From Lota lota (lineage: Eukaryota; Chordata; Actinopteri; Gadiformes; Lotidae): a DNA stretch of 64,000 nucleotides. A program made the translations under genes and the position numbers. The stretch spans positions 482,558 to 546,557 of the forward strand of contig JACYXH010000025.1 in assembly GCA_026745465.1 (NCBI GenBank), read 5' to 3'. Shown here piece after piece: positions 11,477 to 30,645 of this stretch (positions are counted from its first letter, which is position 1; every line of letters starts with the position of its first letter). The notes under the pieces were generated by a model, which saw only the letters and a program-made list of their open reading frames with translations, did not search any database and was not told where the DNA came from.

Positions 11477-12562
11477 CGGGGGGGGGGGGGGGGTCTTCCG
11501 TTGACAGAGGAAGCAGCCGGAGGAACCTCCGCCGCGCCTCGCCACCGCCGCCGCCGCCGCCGACCGGGTCCTCTTCCCGCCGCACTCCGCCTCCCCGCCT
11601 CTGCAGCAGCGCTCCTCCTCCACCCTCCCCCACTCCTCCACCTCCCACCCCCATTACTCCACCTCCTCGCTGCCCCACAAGCACACCCCGCTCTCCCTGG
11701 GCCACCACCCCTCGCCCTCCCTGTCCCGCTCGGCCCGCTCCCGGAGCTCCTGCACCCCCTCCACCCCGGCCCCCACCGCCCCGCTGCCCGTCTGCCCCTC
11801 CCCCCAGATGGGCATCCGCTACGTCAAGCCTTCTTCCCGGGAGACGCGCCCCCACCCGCCTCAAGGCCGGCACGCCAGGTAAGGTTGGCGTCCGTTGTGA
11901 TGACGCTCTGTTCCAGATGGGTCTGTGGTTCTGAGTGTGGTTCTGAGCTGTGGTTCTGAGTGTGGTTCTGTGGTTCTGAGCTGTGGTTCTGAGCTGTGGT
12001 TCTGAGCTGTGGTTCTGAGTGTGGGTCTGAGCGTAGTTCTGACTGTGGTTCTGAGCTGTGGTTCTGTGGTTCTGAGCTGTGGTTCTGAGCTGTGGTTCTG
12101 AGCGTGGTTCTGAGCTGTGGTTCTGAGCTGTGGTTCTGAGCGTGGTTCTGAGCTGTGGTTCTGAGCTGTGGTTCTGAGTGTGGTTCTGAGTGTGGTTCTG
12201 AGCTGTGGTTCTGAGCTGTGGTTCTGAGCTGTGGTTCTGAGCGTGGTTCTGAGCGTGGTTCTGAGCTGTGGTTCTGAGCTGTGGTTCTGAGCTGTGGTTC
12301 TGAGCGTGGTTCTGAGCTGTGGTTCTGAGCTGTGGTTCTGAGCGTGGTTCTGAGCTGTGGTTCTGAGCTGTGGTTCTGTGGTTCTGAGCTGTGGTTCTGT
12401 GGTTCTGAGCTGTGGTTCTGAGCTGTGGTTCTGACTGTGGTTCTGAGCGTGGTTCTGAGTCTGCGCCCCTGTGTCTTGTCTTCAAGGGGTTCCTATCTGG
12501 AGAGAGGCAGTGGGACGGAGGGGGTGAAGCAGGAGTGGTACACCAAATACTTCTCCTTCTGA
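1140..12562 (+). CDS. fam184b: FAM184-family coiled-coil protein, C-terminal 867 codons (5' end outside window)
   Basis: Thirteen coding exons: 1140-1685, 1954-2061, 2688-2950, 4050-4203, 4862-4981, 6038-6185, 7263-7393, 8423-8538, 9415-9765, 10222-10336, 11224-11328, 11508-11878 and 12487-12562. Phases agree at every join and total 2,604 nt including TGA. The first exon and exon 9 encode almost pure E/R/K/L heptad coiled coil. Exon 10 encodes [17 protein letters not shown], like the FAM184 segment LTERDQIIKKLI. A Ser/Pro-rich tail follows, and the protein ends [10 protein letters not shown], like the FAM184A ending QEWFARYFTF. Family identity is strong. The B paralogue is chosen because WDR19 lies in the same window and both map to human 4p. 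Molecular function is poorly known. Exon 2 is the least certain, because its CAG acceptor follows a G-rich rather than pyrimidine-rich tract; alternative acceptors lie near 1900. No promoter or start codon is visible. Confidence 0.85.
1757..1836. repeat. ~18-bp AT-rich palindromic tandem repeat
   Basis: Four head-to-tail copies of a unit built from ATATGTATG and TTTATACAT, in the intron after the first visible fam184b exon. The unit is partly self-complementary. Confidence 0.85.
2066..2680. repeat. 51-bp minisatellite in fam184b intron
   Basis: About twelve copies of a 51-bp unit beginning CGCCGTGACGACCCGCC and containing CACTACCTAACCGACG. Some copies lack the internal TCTGT segment. Since 51 is a multiple of three, long open frames run through it, but the GTGAGT donor at 2062 and the acceptor at 2687 place it in an intron. 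Confidence 0.92.
3166..3930. repeat. ACAACACACC-type low-complexity satellite
   Basis: About 765 bases made almost only of A and C (CACAACACAA, CACACCACAA, ATGCACACACC). It fills the intron between the exons ending at 2950 and starting at 4050. It is preceded at 2961-3020 by a GT-rich stretch of opposite composition. Confidence 0.92.
4201..4650 (+). repeat. 35-bp minisatellite duplicating an exon-intron junction (12 donor copies)
   Basis: The unit starts CAGGTGAGCAGCAGG and ends with GAGCGCCAGAGCACC, which is the 3' end of fam184b exon 4050-4203. CAG/GTGAGC recurs with CAG at 4201, 4236, 4292, 4327, 4362, 4397, 4432, 4467, 4502, 4537, 4572 and 4628. The period is 35 bp except for two 56-bp units (4236-4291 and 4572-4627) that include an extra CTACGGGGC segment. 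Only the first donor keeps the downstream frame. Reading on from it meets TGA at 4240-4242. Confidence 0.92.
4697..4714. repeat. poly-G tract
   Basis: Uninterrupted run of about 18 G in the fam184b intron between 4203 and 4862. Confidence 0.9.
4983..5270. repeat. (CA)n with CAGCACGTG interruptions
   Basis: Starts directly at the 5' splice site of the fam184b exon ending at 4981. Regular AGCACGTG insertions create repeated E-box-like CACGTG hexamers. I treat those as repeat-derived rather than regulatory. Confidence 0.9.
5371..5937. repeat. 15-bp minisatellite, ~37 copies
   Basis: Unit CCTCAGGGCACCCAA, alternating with the variant ending CCCGC. The multiple-of-three period keeps several frames open on both strands, giving pentapeptide pseudo-proteins. 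Position between the fam184b exons ending at 4981 and starting at 6038, with good splice sites on both, makes it intronic. Confidence 0.93.
6186..6660. repeat. (CA)n/(CGCA)n tract at 5' splice site
   Basis: Follows the GTACGC donor of the fam184b exon ending at 6185. CGCA interruptions are frequent. A second CA block lies at 6840-7018 in the same intron. The intron ends in a GT-rich stretch before the acceptor at 7262. Confidence 0.9.
7400..7625. repeat. (CA)n tract at 5' end of fam184b intron
   Basis: AC-rich run beginning a few bases after the donor at 7394. It is complementary in composition to the TG-rich run at the other end of the same intron (7749-8418). Confidence 0.9.
7749..8418. 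repeat. (TG)n with GCGTGCCTGCGTGCGAGC repeats at 3' end of intron
   Basis: About 670 bases of TG dinucleotides punctuated by an 18-bp GC-rich motif. It runs up to CCGTACAG, the acceptor of the fam184b exon starting at 8423. Confidence 0.9.
8864..9380. repeat. 14-bp minisatellite (GTGTGTAACGCAGA / GTGTGTAACATACA)
   Basis: About 37 copies of two alternating 14-bp variants form a higher-order pattern in the fam184b intron just before the exon at 9415. The stretch 8560-8860 of the same intron is unique and has no recognised feature. Confidence 0.92.
9774..10090. repeat. (CA)n/(CGCA)n tract
   Basis: Begins nine bases after the GTAGGA donor at 9766. The same intron ends with a short (TG)n run at about 10183-10214, immediately before the TACTAG acceptor. 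Confidence 0.9.
10347..10682. repeat. (CA)n/(ACAGGCTCGC) tract
   Basis: Begins shortly after the donor at 10337, with ACAGGCTCGCACACAG units repeating. From 10683 to 10915 the intron is unique and featureless. Confidence 0.9.
10916..11222. repeat. 300-nt CT-only polypyrimidine tract before an acceptor
   Basis: CTCCTCC-based homopyrimidine sequence with almost no purines, ending in CTCTCAG at the fam184b acceptor (11222-11223). It serves as an extreme polypyrimidine tract. Its mirror-like symmetry makes triplex (H-DNA) formation plausible. Confidence 0.93.
11912..12462. repeat. 12-14-bp minisatellite (GAGCTGTGGTTCT)
   Basis: About 42 short units (GAGCTGTGGTTCT, GAGCGTGGTTCT, GTGGTTCT) fill the last fam184b intron, between the exon ending at 11878 and the terminal exon at 12487. 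Confidence 0.92.
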
Positions 12563-12566
12563 AGGA

Positions 12567-12726
12567 CACACACACATGCACACACACACTCTCACTCTTA
12601 TACACACACACACACACACACTCACAGACTCACACTCTCACTTATACACATACTCACTCTCACAGACTCACACTTATACACACACACACACTCACAGACT
12701 CACACTTATACAGACACACACACACG
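12567..12726. repeat. (CA)n with ACTCACAGACTC units in fam184b 3' UTR
   Basis: Begins a few bases after the fam184b TGA, so the mature 3' UTR should carry it. Period is irregular. Confidence 0.88.
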
Positions 12727-13079
12727 ACGGTCATTTCCAGTTCATCGCTTCTCAACACACAAGGGCCTTACACTATGAAGACAGCACATGATGGCACTCT
12801 TCCAACAGCATCCAGCGTCGCCGAGGTTCTCAGCGTATGGAGTTGACTCAGGATTCTCCCCGCCATTCAGAGCACAAATAGTGAGCCAACAAAGTACAAA
12901 TGTTTGAAAAAAAAAGGACAGAATCCTACCCACACACACACACACGCACACACACACGAGCATGTAGATTGTAATCATTTCAAAAGCTCTGCATCATTTT
13001 CGGAAACAAGAAACAACTGAGAATGTGAAATTGTAATTACTCCACAATCACTTTTGTTTTTTTTATTAAAAACGATTAC

Positions 13080-13085
13080 AATAAA
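13080..13085 (+). terminator. candidate fam184b polyadenylation signal AATAAA
   Basis: First AATAAA after the fam184b stop codon, about 520 nt downstream. Further plus-strand AATAAA hexamers occur at 13318-13323, 14154-14159 and 14161-14166, so the true cleavage site is undecided. Confidence 0.5.
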
Positions 13086-13118
13086 TGTTTTGATGCTGCC
13101 ATATCCGAAGAGAAGCGT

Positions 13119-13228
13119 GTGAGTCACTGCAGAGCGAACCCAGTCACTGCAGAGCGAACCCAGTCACTGCAGAGCGAACCCAGTCACTGCAGAGCAAACC
13201 CAGTCACTGCAGAGCGAACCCAGTCACT
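13119..13228. repeat. 20-bp tandem repeat x5
   Basis: Five units of GAGCGAACCCAGTCACTGCA, one with a G-to-A change, lie just downstream of the first candidate fam184b poly(A) signal. There are no spacers, so it is a plain tandem repeat. Confidence 0.9.
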
Positions 13229-14228
13229 GACCCTTCCAAGTGATTTCAAAAGTACAACACAACACCTTGAGCTTCCAGTCACACTCCTTTGTTTACTGTC
13301 AGACATTTTCAGTGGACAATAAACATCGGAGACCAATCAATATTCTATCCTACTCAGTTTAAAACATACGAGTAAAAACGAGTAAACGGGATGTATGAAA
13401 GGAGACTTAAAGGAGCAGTTGTAATCGTTGAAGCCGGACGGATGGATAAATAGTTGTTTTTTTGTCGTCACTGGTCGCTCACTGGTCAATACGCGGCCAT
13501 TTTGAAGACATTTCGAGTCCGCTGGCCTGCACGTCTGTAACCATGGTGACAGGCCACAGCGAAAAGGCAACCCCGTGTTATCATCATCATCGACGGTGAA
13601 CCCAGAAGCAGAGTTCAGAAGACGGCCAAAGCCCTGATCTTGCGTTGTAGTGAATAGACCCCCCCCCGCCCCCCCCATCAGGCTCATCCTACTACACCGC
13701 CTCAAAGCTCAACCAAAAAGTGCTTCTCCAGAACATGCCTGACCTCTTCTGAGACGCCGGGCGTCTTGTCTCCACACATTCTGGGACGCCTCGTTATCGT
13801 TTGAATTGATTTATAGCATTTTAAGTCTTCCTCTGTTTGAAAAAAATAAGAAAAGGGATATATATATACATATATATATATACAGAAACATATGACACAT
13901 ATTGTTAACAATTATTGATCCTTAATCCTAGTCATGACTCAAAACAAGCTACAGCGTCACGGTGACTTCATGTGTTGGAAGGACGGTAAGCACTCACACA
14001 CCAAGGTGAAGCTGGTTTCAAATGCAAAAATGTATTATATCTTATGAAATGAATCAATATTTTGTTTTTATATGCCTCTCTTTTTATTATATTATGTATG
14101 TCCGTTGACGTATTGTTTTGTCTTGACAATGTATTTGCAAGACATTTTAAATGAATAAATAATAAAAGTATCTTCCAGGAATTGTCTACACAAACGAGTC
14201 CAGAAATAGTCTTGAGTTCTTTTATTTT

Positions 14229-14234
14229 TTTATT
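14229..14234 (-). terminator. candidate haspin polyadenylation signal
   Basis: TTTATT on the plus strand is AATAAA on the minus strand, about 290 nt after the haspin stop codon. A second one is at 14221-14226. It lies about 70 bp from the most distal plus-strand AATAAA, so the two converging transcripts may nearly touch. Confidence 0.55.
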
Positions 14235-14525
14235 TAGAATGCATTATCTGCTATACTATAATTTAACGTGCAAACTAGTGATAAAATACACAAAAGAGTA
14301 AAAGTGAAACAGACTGAAAACTAAACTGTACAATAATTGTTCTTATAAAAATAATATGAATATAAAAAAATCATCTCCCCCCCACCCCCCCCCCCCTGCA
14401 GTGTAACGCCCATACTGTCCTATAGGGGGCAGGTGTCACACACACCCAAAAACACTCCTTCGTCTCCCGAACTCGAGTTCGTCTCCGAACTCGAGTTCGT
14501 CTCCGAACTCGAGTGTGTCTCCGCT

Positions 14526-23743
<9,218 letters not shown>

Positions 23744-25369
23744 CTTGACTCGACTACGAGTACGCGTAGCCACCACAGCTTCAGATTGATACGAGAGACA
23801 TTTGGTGATGGGATTCAAAGTGGTAAACCCTTCAATCAAATCCTGGACCCGCTTCTCGTTCAAAATATGCTTTTAGGTGATTGGTCAAAATCCAGAGGAA
23901 GTTCGGAACGTTGAAACGGCCGCAGCGATCACAGCGCCCCCTGTGGATGGCGTGTACAACTGTTGAGCAGTTGCGGTGTTTCGATACTTAGATTTTATCA
24001 AATAAAAACTAAAAATGATACACCTGTAATGTAAGAGTGGAAAATACGGCGTTCTCGGTGGGTCAGAGAACCCTTGATTGACACAAATCCTTTGAAAAAT
24101 GTGGATTTGTTAGTTGTAGTTGTCACTAAAAAATATTTTTTAAAGCTTAGTATGTCCAGTATTCATTATTAAAATTGCAAAAGATTTATTCAAAAATATT
24201 AATAGGCGACAGAAAAATATGGGTGTGGTGTTTGCTCTTATTTTGCCATTGAATACTGGTTGTTTCTGGTAAGGCCTGCTTCCATGGCGCTTGCAGATAA
24301 GAACGTTGTCAAACAGTTTGGCGGAGACACGACACAGCATTTACTCCTAACGAGGAAGGAGATCAGGAACCCACCAAACAAAGTTGAAGACGTTTATTTA
24401 AGGCTTTAACAAAGTAATACAGAAGCCGAGCTGGGCTGCTTAACATCTGCTTTTCCTGGGTTTCTATTCTCGCTCTGTGATTCCTCGTTAAAAGCTCCAA
24501 GCCAGGGCTGTTATCAAACAATCCCCATGCGTGGCTTCACCACCAACCAACGTCCGCCATGTTCCTTATTCTGGGATTCGTGCCATGTATTATCATCTAA
24601 TTGATCAGTCTTTATCTGAACATTATCTACCTTTGTATCAGTCACCGTCATGCATGTGCCATTCACATATTTTAAATGTCTTTGTTGAAGCCCCGAAGAC
24701 AACTGTCTACACTCTTCAGGCCAGGGGTTTGATCTGTCCCTGAACAAACAGTCCGTAGGGCTAACTCTCCGTGGGTGGTTCTGCCTTGAGTAACCTTGGT
24801 TCCCAGGCCTGAATATTACTACATGCTGCTGGCACAGAAGATCGGTTGACCTTTCTAAACAGCAAGAGTCTCTTCAGAAGACTCCATGTTTTTCACACAT
24901 TTCTCATTCATATATATAAGGCTAGATACTGATTATAATCCTTCTAAGGGTATTGTACAATCCTCCCAGTATGTCGCACACTAAAACCCTTTTCTTGAAA
25001 GTACAAACATACAGTATATGACAATGTAGCCTAGTAGTAGAAGTTATTTTATGTTTTTTATTAATTAAATTAATTACCTATATATGTCTTCATAATGGTA
25101 TTATAAAGACTCAATCTTTGATGAATGGTTTGTGTGAGTTTACGATACTTAATCTTCATAATCAGAATTCAAGTAATTCAAGTTGCCTCCCCTCATTATC
25201 TTTGGCAAAATGTTTGGCACTTGAAAAGACTACAAGATAGAGAGGCTAAACTGGTCTGATTTGATTTATCCCCAGTCTCAGTTCGCACACGGAAGACACA
25301 CGCAGTCTTCCGTGTGCGAACTGTAATTCAACTTGGGAACACTATCTTCCTGTTCAGATCATGCAGGGG
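23744..25369. other. haspin 5' flank and intergenic region
   Basis: Contains the haspin 5' UTR and promoter (not resolved; no clear TATA box) and a GCGCCCCCTGTGGA motif near 23934. On the minus strand, roughly 24980 down to 24330, the composition suggests an old LTR (TATATATAAGG, then AATAAACGTC), but I found no convincing ends. A short perfect inverted pair, GAAGACACACGCAGTCTTC, sits at about 25292-25310. No coding exon seen. Confidence 0.5.
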
Positions 25370-25377
25370 CAAAAGGG

Positions 25378-26878
<1,501 letters not shown>

Positions 26879-27160
26879 CAAAAGGGATATTTTCCAGACC
26901 GTGTCCGTTTGTCTGCTCTGGAGGTTTTCTGGATTTCCAAGTGGAAGTGTCCAGTGAGCATGGTGTCCAGCAGCCCCCCCCCCCCCCCCACAGTCGTTGG
27001 ACCTCAGCTATTTAAACAGCTTAACCTCTTTCAGTGAGCAGCTCTCTTTAGAGAAGGCAGAGACAGAAAGGCTAGCATAGGTTAGCGCGCTGAAAACCTG
27101 CGCAATGAAACGTGCCAAGTGTGATTAGTCAAATCCATACAGCCAAAGTGATTATATCAA

Positions 27161-27496
27161 TGTGGGAGTGTGTGTGGATGGTGGCTGGTTTAAGCAGCCT
27201 CACCTGGCCCGAGTCAGACTGATTGAAGTCTGGAGCTGGGTGGGGCTGCACACCTGTTGCACTTTGAGCAGTCAGTGTGCACAGGTTAAACCAGCCATCA
27301 CCACACACACTCAGGGAGAGCTCTCCGGCATGGCAGCATGGAGCATCATCTGCATGCCTCACTCCATGCAACCTTTACAATAAACCGGTTCAACATCACC
27401 ACCCTGTGTCCATTGGTTTGGAGGACCCCGAGGAAAGTCACCTAGGTGGAGTGAGAAAAGCCACCTAGGTGGCGTGTAGTAGTAGACATTGCTACA
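27161..27496 (+). mobile_element. solo LTR (336 bp), plus orientation
   Basis: Starts TGTGGGAGTG and ends GACATTGCTACA, with the 5-bp target duplication ATCAA at 27156-27160 and 27497-27501. An internal AATAAACCGG serves as the probable LTR poly(A) signal. A near-identical copy lies in opposite orientation at 61673-62004. TG...CA ends and a 5-bp duplication fit an LTR retrotransposon or endogenous retrovirus; the family is not determined. No internal retroelement genes remain. Confidence 0.88.
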
Positions 27497-27876
27497 ATCA
27501 ATCTTTACATATCATACACTGTATCACACTAGGTTCATACATGCATACATAAGCAAAAAATTATGATGAGGTTTAGTGATGTCGCAGTAAATCAAAAACA
27601 TAAAAAATGCCACCCAGGAGATGATAGGCCAAGAGTTCAGGGTTGGCTATACCCTAAAGAAAAGCTATTTTGCACCAGTCTGTCAAAAGTAATGTATCTC
27701 TGGTCTATTATTTCTTTTTTATTTTGTAATAATTTTTATTTAGATAATCAGGTTTCATCATACTGTTACATCATGGTATGTTGGTATACACAATTCAACA
27801 TGTAATATTGTTGATAGTCTTGTGAACCCCCCCCCCCCCACCCACGTGTGTAGAGAAAGAGAGAGAGAGAGATAAT

Positions 27877-28698
27877 TCACCACCCTCTAAAGAAATTATT
27901 TTTTTTGCCTCGCTGTAGTTGCTCAATAAGTTTACACTCATTCGATCCACCATGAACTCCAGTTCCTATTCTTGGTTTGGGAAGCTTTTCCCAGTAGTGT
28001 CTCCAGTCTCCTCTGTTGTCTGCTCCAAATCCAAAGACACTGACCTGGGATCACAGACATACTGTATGTTGTCTACCTCTTGGTATGTGAGTTCTAGTGT
28101 ACTATAATGGTGGACTATGGATGTAGCTTCTGTAATCTATAGGTGCTTTGCTTATCCCTCATTTAAAGATAAATACAAGGTCTGCTGGAACAACATATTC
28201 TATACAGTTAATGCATACATTTTAAGCTATACATTATTTGTACACATTAGCATCCAAGTTATATTTATATTTCATTGCCATTCCAAAATGTCTCACATTG
28301 CATATAAACTGAAACTACTTGTTAGCTAATATCTGTAAATCACCGATTACCTGCAATTGTTATATATTGACATTTTCAATATTTAATATATAAAAGAAAA
28401 GAAAATACAATAAAATAAAAATTCAACTATGTTTACTTCAGCACAAATGTGCATCACCGCCATCAGACCCAGAAATCCAGTCGATGGCTACTTTCCTCTC
28501 CTTCCTAACCAGGCGTAGTGGACATGAAATCAGGGTTCAGAACCTTTACCTAGGAGCACAAGCAACGCATCGTTATTCTTTACAAGGGACATTGCATTGC
28601 GACTGGTTTTGACAACCAGCGGGAAAAAAATGGACACAAAATACACAAAAATATTCACTGAGTCCTTATTTGCTCTGATGGTAGCGTTCACCCTTTCG
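27877..28698 (-). pseudogene. ST3Gal1-like sialyltransferase relic (last three coding exons)
   Basis: Three exons correspond to the 3' half of the intact copies nearby: 28698-28659 (40 nt, two codons shorter), 28549-28437 and 28044-27877. The middle exon is 113 nt instead of 120, which shifts frame and introduces stops within motif S. The last exon is still open and encodes VSVFGFGADNRGDWRHYWEK, with the HYWE motif and the His-x4-Glu of motif VS. The final residues are FFRGW rather than FYRGG. Exons carrying the transmembrane anchor and motif L are absent upstream. It is much more diverged than copies A-D, so it represents an older duplicate. Confidence 0.85.
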
Positions 28699-29119
28699 CT
28701 GTGAAAATAAATTGAACATAAAGCCATTATGGATTGGGATGGGAAAGGGTCCCCCTTAAAGGAAAGCTCAGACCCTTTGGGAACCTGCCCATAGTCAACC
28801 AGTAGCACCATTAAACATTTAAACAACCATTTCACCTGCTTCCGTTGATTTTGTCTAACTCACTGGATTGAATCGAGCGCTGGGCTGAACAGTAAGACTT
28901 GTTTTTTATACGGTGGTGCGTGTTTGATTATGGGTGAGTGGAACACAACCATATCTCCTGAAAAGTGAATGTGTATTTCTCTTTTGCATTACTTTGTTAA
29001 AAGTTCTAAACAAATTTCTTCAACTTCATTTAGCGGTTCCCTGATCGCTTCCCTTGTCAGAGTTTGAGTGTTGTACATTCCACGACAAACGGATTATACC
29101 TCGTTTCCCCTTTAATGAC

Positions 29120-29162
29120 TTGGAATGACGCCAAGCAAGCAACAGGCATGGCGTCATTCCAA
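29120..29162. other. perfect 14-bp inverted repeat (potential hairpin)
   Basis: TTGGAATGACGCCA at 29120-29133 and its exact reverse complement at 29149-29162, separated by 15 bases. It lies in otherwise unannotated DNA (28700-29480). It could be a palindrome of an old mobile element or a structured RNA; nothing else supports a specific role. Confidence 0.7.
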
Positions 29163-29483
29163 AATGCAATGTGTGACAACAATGCAGACAAACCTGGAAT
29201 TACATATTGTAAAAGGCAAATGTACCTGTCAACAGTTGCGTTATGAAGGATTATGAATGTGAAGAGACATTCTCAAACCAAAAAGCAGTGGGCTGGGGTG
29301 GCATTTGAATGCAATTTGATCACCGTCGTTTTGAGAGACTTTGTCCTCCTCTTGAACGTGATCAGATCGGATGTGATCACCTCACCTGTTATTATTATTT
29401 TAAACTATTTTAAACTGTTTCTGTACCTCCCTCGTAGAAAATAAAGCTCTACTAGAGATGTAGGGTTCAGCTGGAGGGAAAGA

Positions 29484-30314
29484 CACCACCCAACCCTAGA
29501 GAGCAGAGATCCACCACCCTAACCCTAGAGAGCAGAGATCCACCACCCTAACCCTAGAGAGCAGAGATCCACCACCCTAACCCTAGAGCAGAGATCCACC
29601 ACCCTAACCCTAGAGAGCAGAGATCCACCACCCTAACCCTAGAGAGCAGAGATCCACCACCCTAACCCTAGAGAGCAGAGATCCACCACCCTAACCCTAG
29701 AGTGCAGAGATCCACCACCCTAACCCTAGAGAGCAGAGATCCACCACCCTAACCCTAGAGAGCAGAGATCCACCACCCTAACCCTAGAGAGCAGAGATCC
29801 ACAACCCTAACCCTAGAGAGCAGAGATCCACCACCCTAACCCTAGAGAGCAGAGATCCACAACCCTAACCCTAGAGAGCAGAGATCCACCACCCTAACCC
29901 TAGAGAGCAGAGATCCACCACCCTAACCCTAGAGTGCAGAGATCCACCACCCTAACCATAGAGAGCAGAGATCCACCACACCACCCTAACCCTAGAGAGC
30001 AGAGATCCACCACCCTAACCCTAGAGAGCAGAGATCCACCGCCCTAACCCTAGAGAGCAGAGATCCACCGCCCTAACCCTAGAGAGCAGAGATCCACAAC
30101 CCTAACCCTAGAGAGCAGAGATCCACCACCCTAACCCTAGAGAGAAGAGATCTACCACCCTAACCCTAGAGAGCAGAGATCCACCACCCTAACCCTAGAG
30201 AACAGAGATCCACCACCCTAACCCTAGAGAACAGAGATCCACCACCCTAACCCTAGAGAGCAGAGATCCACCACCCTAACCCTAGAGAGCAGATATCCAC
30301 CACCCTAACCCTAG
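29484..30314. repeat. 29-bp minisatellite containing telomere-like CCCTAACCCTA
   Basis: About 28 copies of ACCCTAACCCTAGAGAGC followed by AGAGATCCACC. Each unit contains nearly two vertebrate telomere hexamers (CCCTAA). Units are very similar, with single-base variants (GTGCAG, AACAGAG). Confidence 0.93.
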
Positions 30315-30645
30315 TACAGTGTTTTAATCTTTTACTTTTCGAAAATTAAAAAATTTGACAATTGTCCCTGAAGCCCTCTTTCATAGAGACCCCAGGTCTC
30401 TAGCTCACTCCAGTTTGTACAAAGTGGTTAACTAGTGAAACAACAACAAAATCAGTTTAACCACAGAGATGAGTCCATGTTTGTTCTCAAACCATCACAC
30501 CCATAGCTAGAGCGGTCTCAGTGCCAGGTGGTCAGCACAAAAGCCAGATTCAAAAAAGAAACAAATATGTGAGGTTGTTGTGAAATGTTTAAGTTCAGGG
30601 TCCTGATGTACTACTACCACTACCATTGTGAGAGACAGAAAACAT

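Noticed and set aside
24330..24990. Possible minus-strand solo LTR (TATATATAAGG ... AATAAACGTC)
   Set aside because: Promoter-like and poly(A)-like pieces are in a plausible order, but I could not find TG...CA ends with a target duplication.
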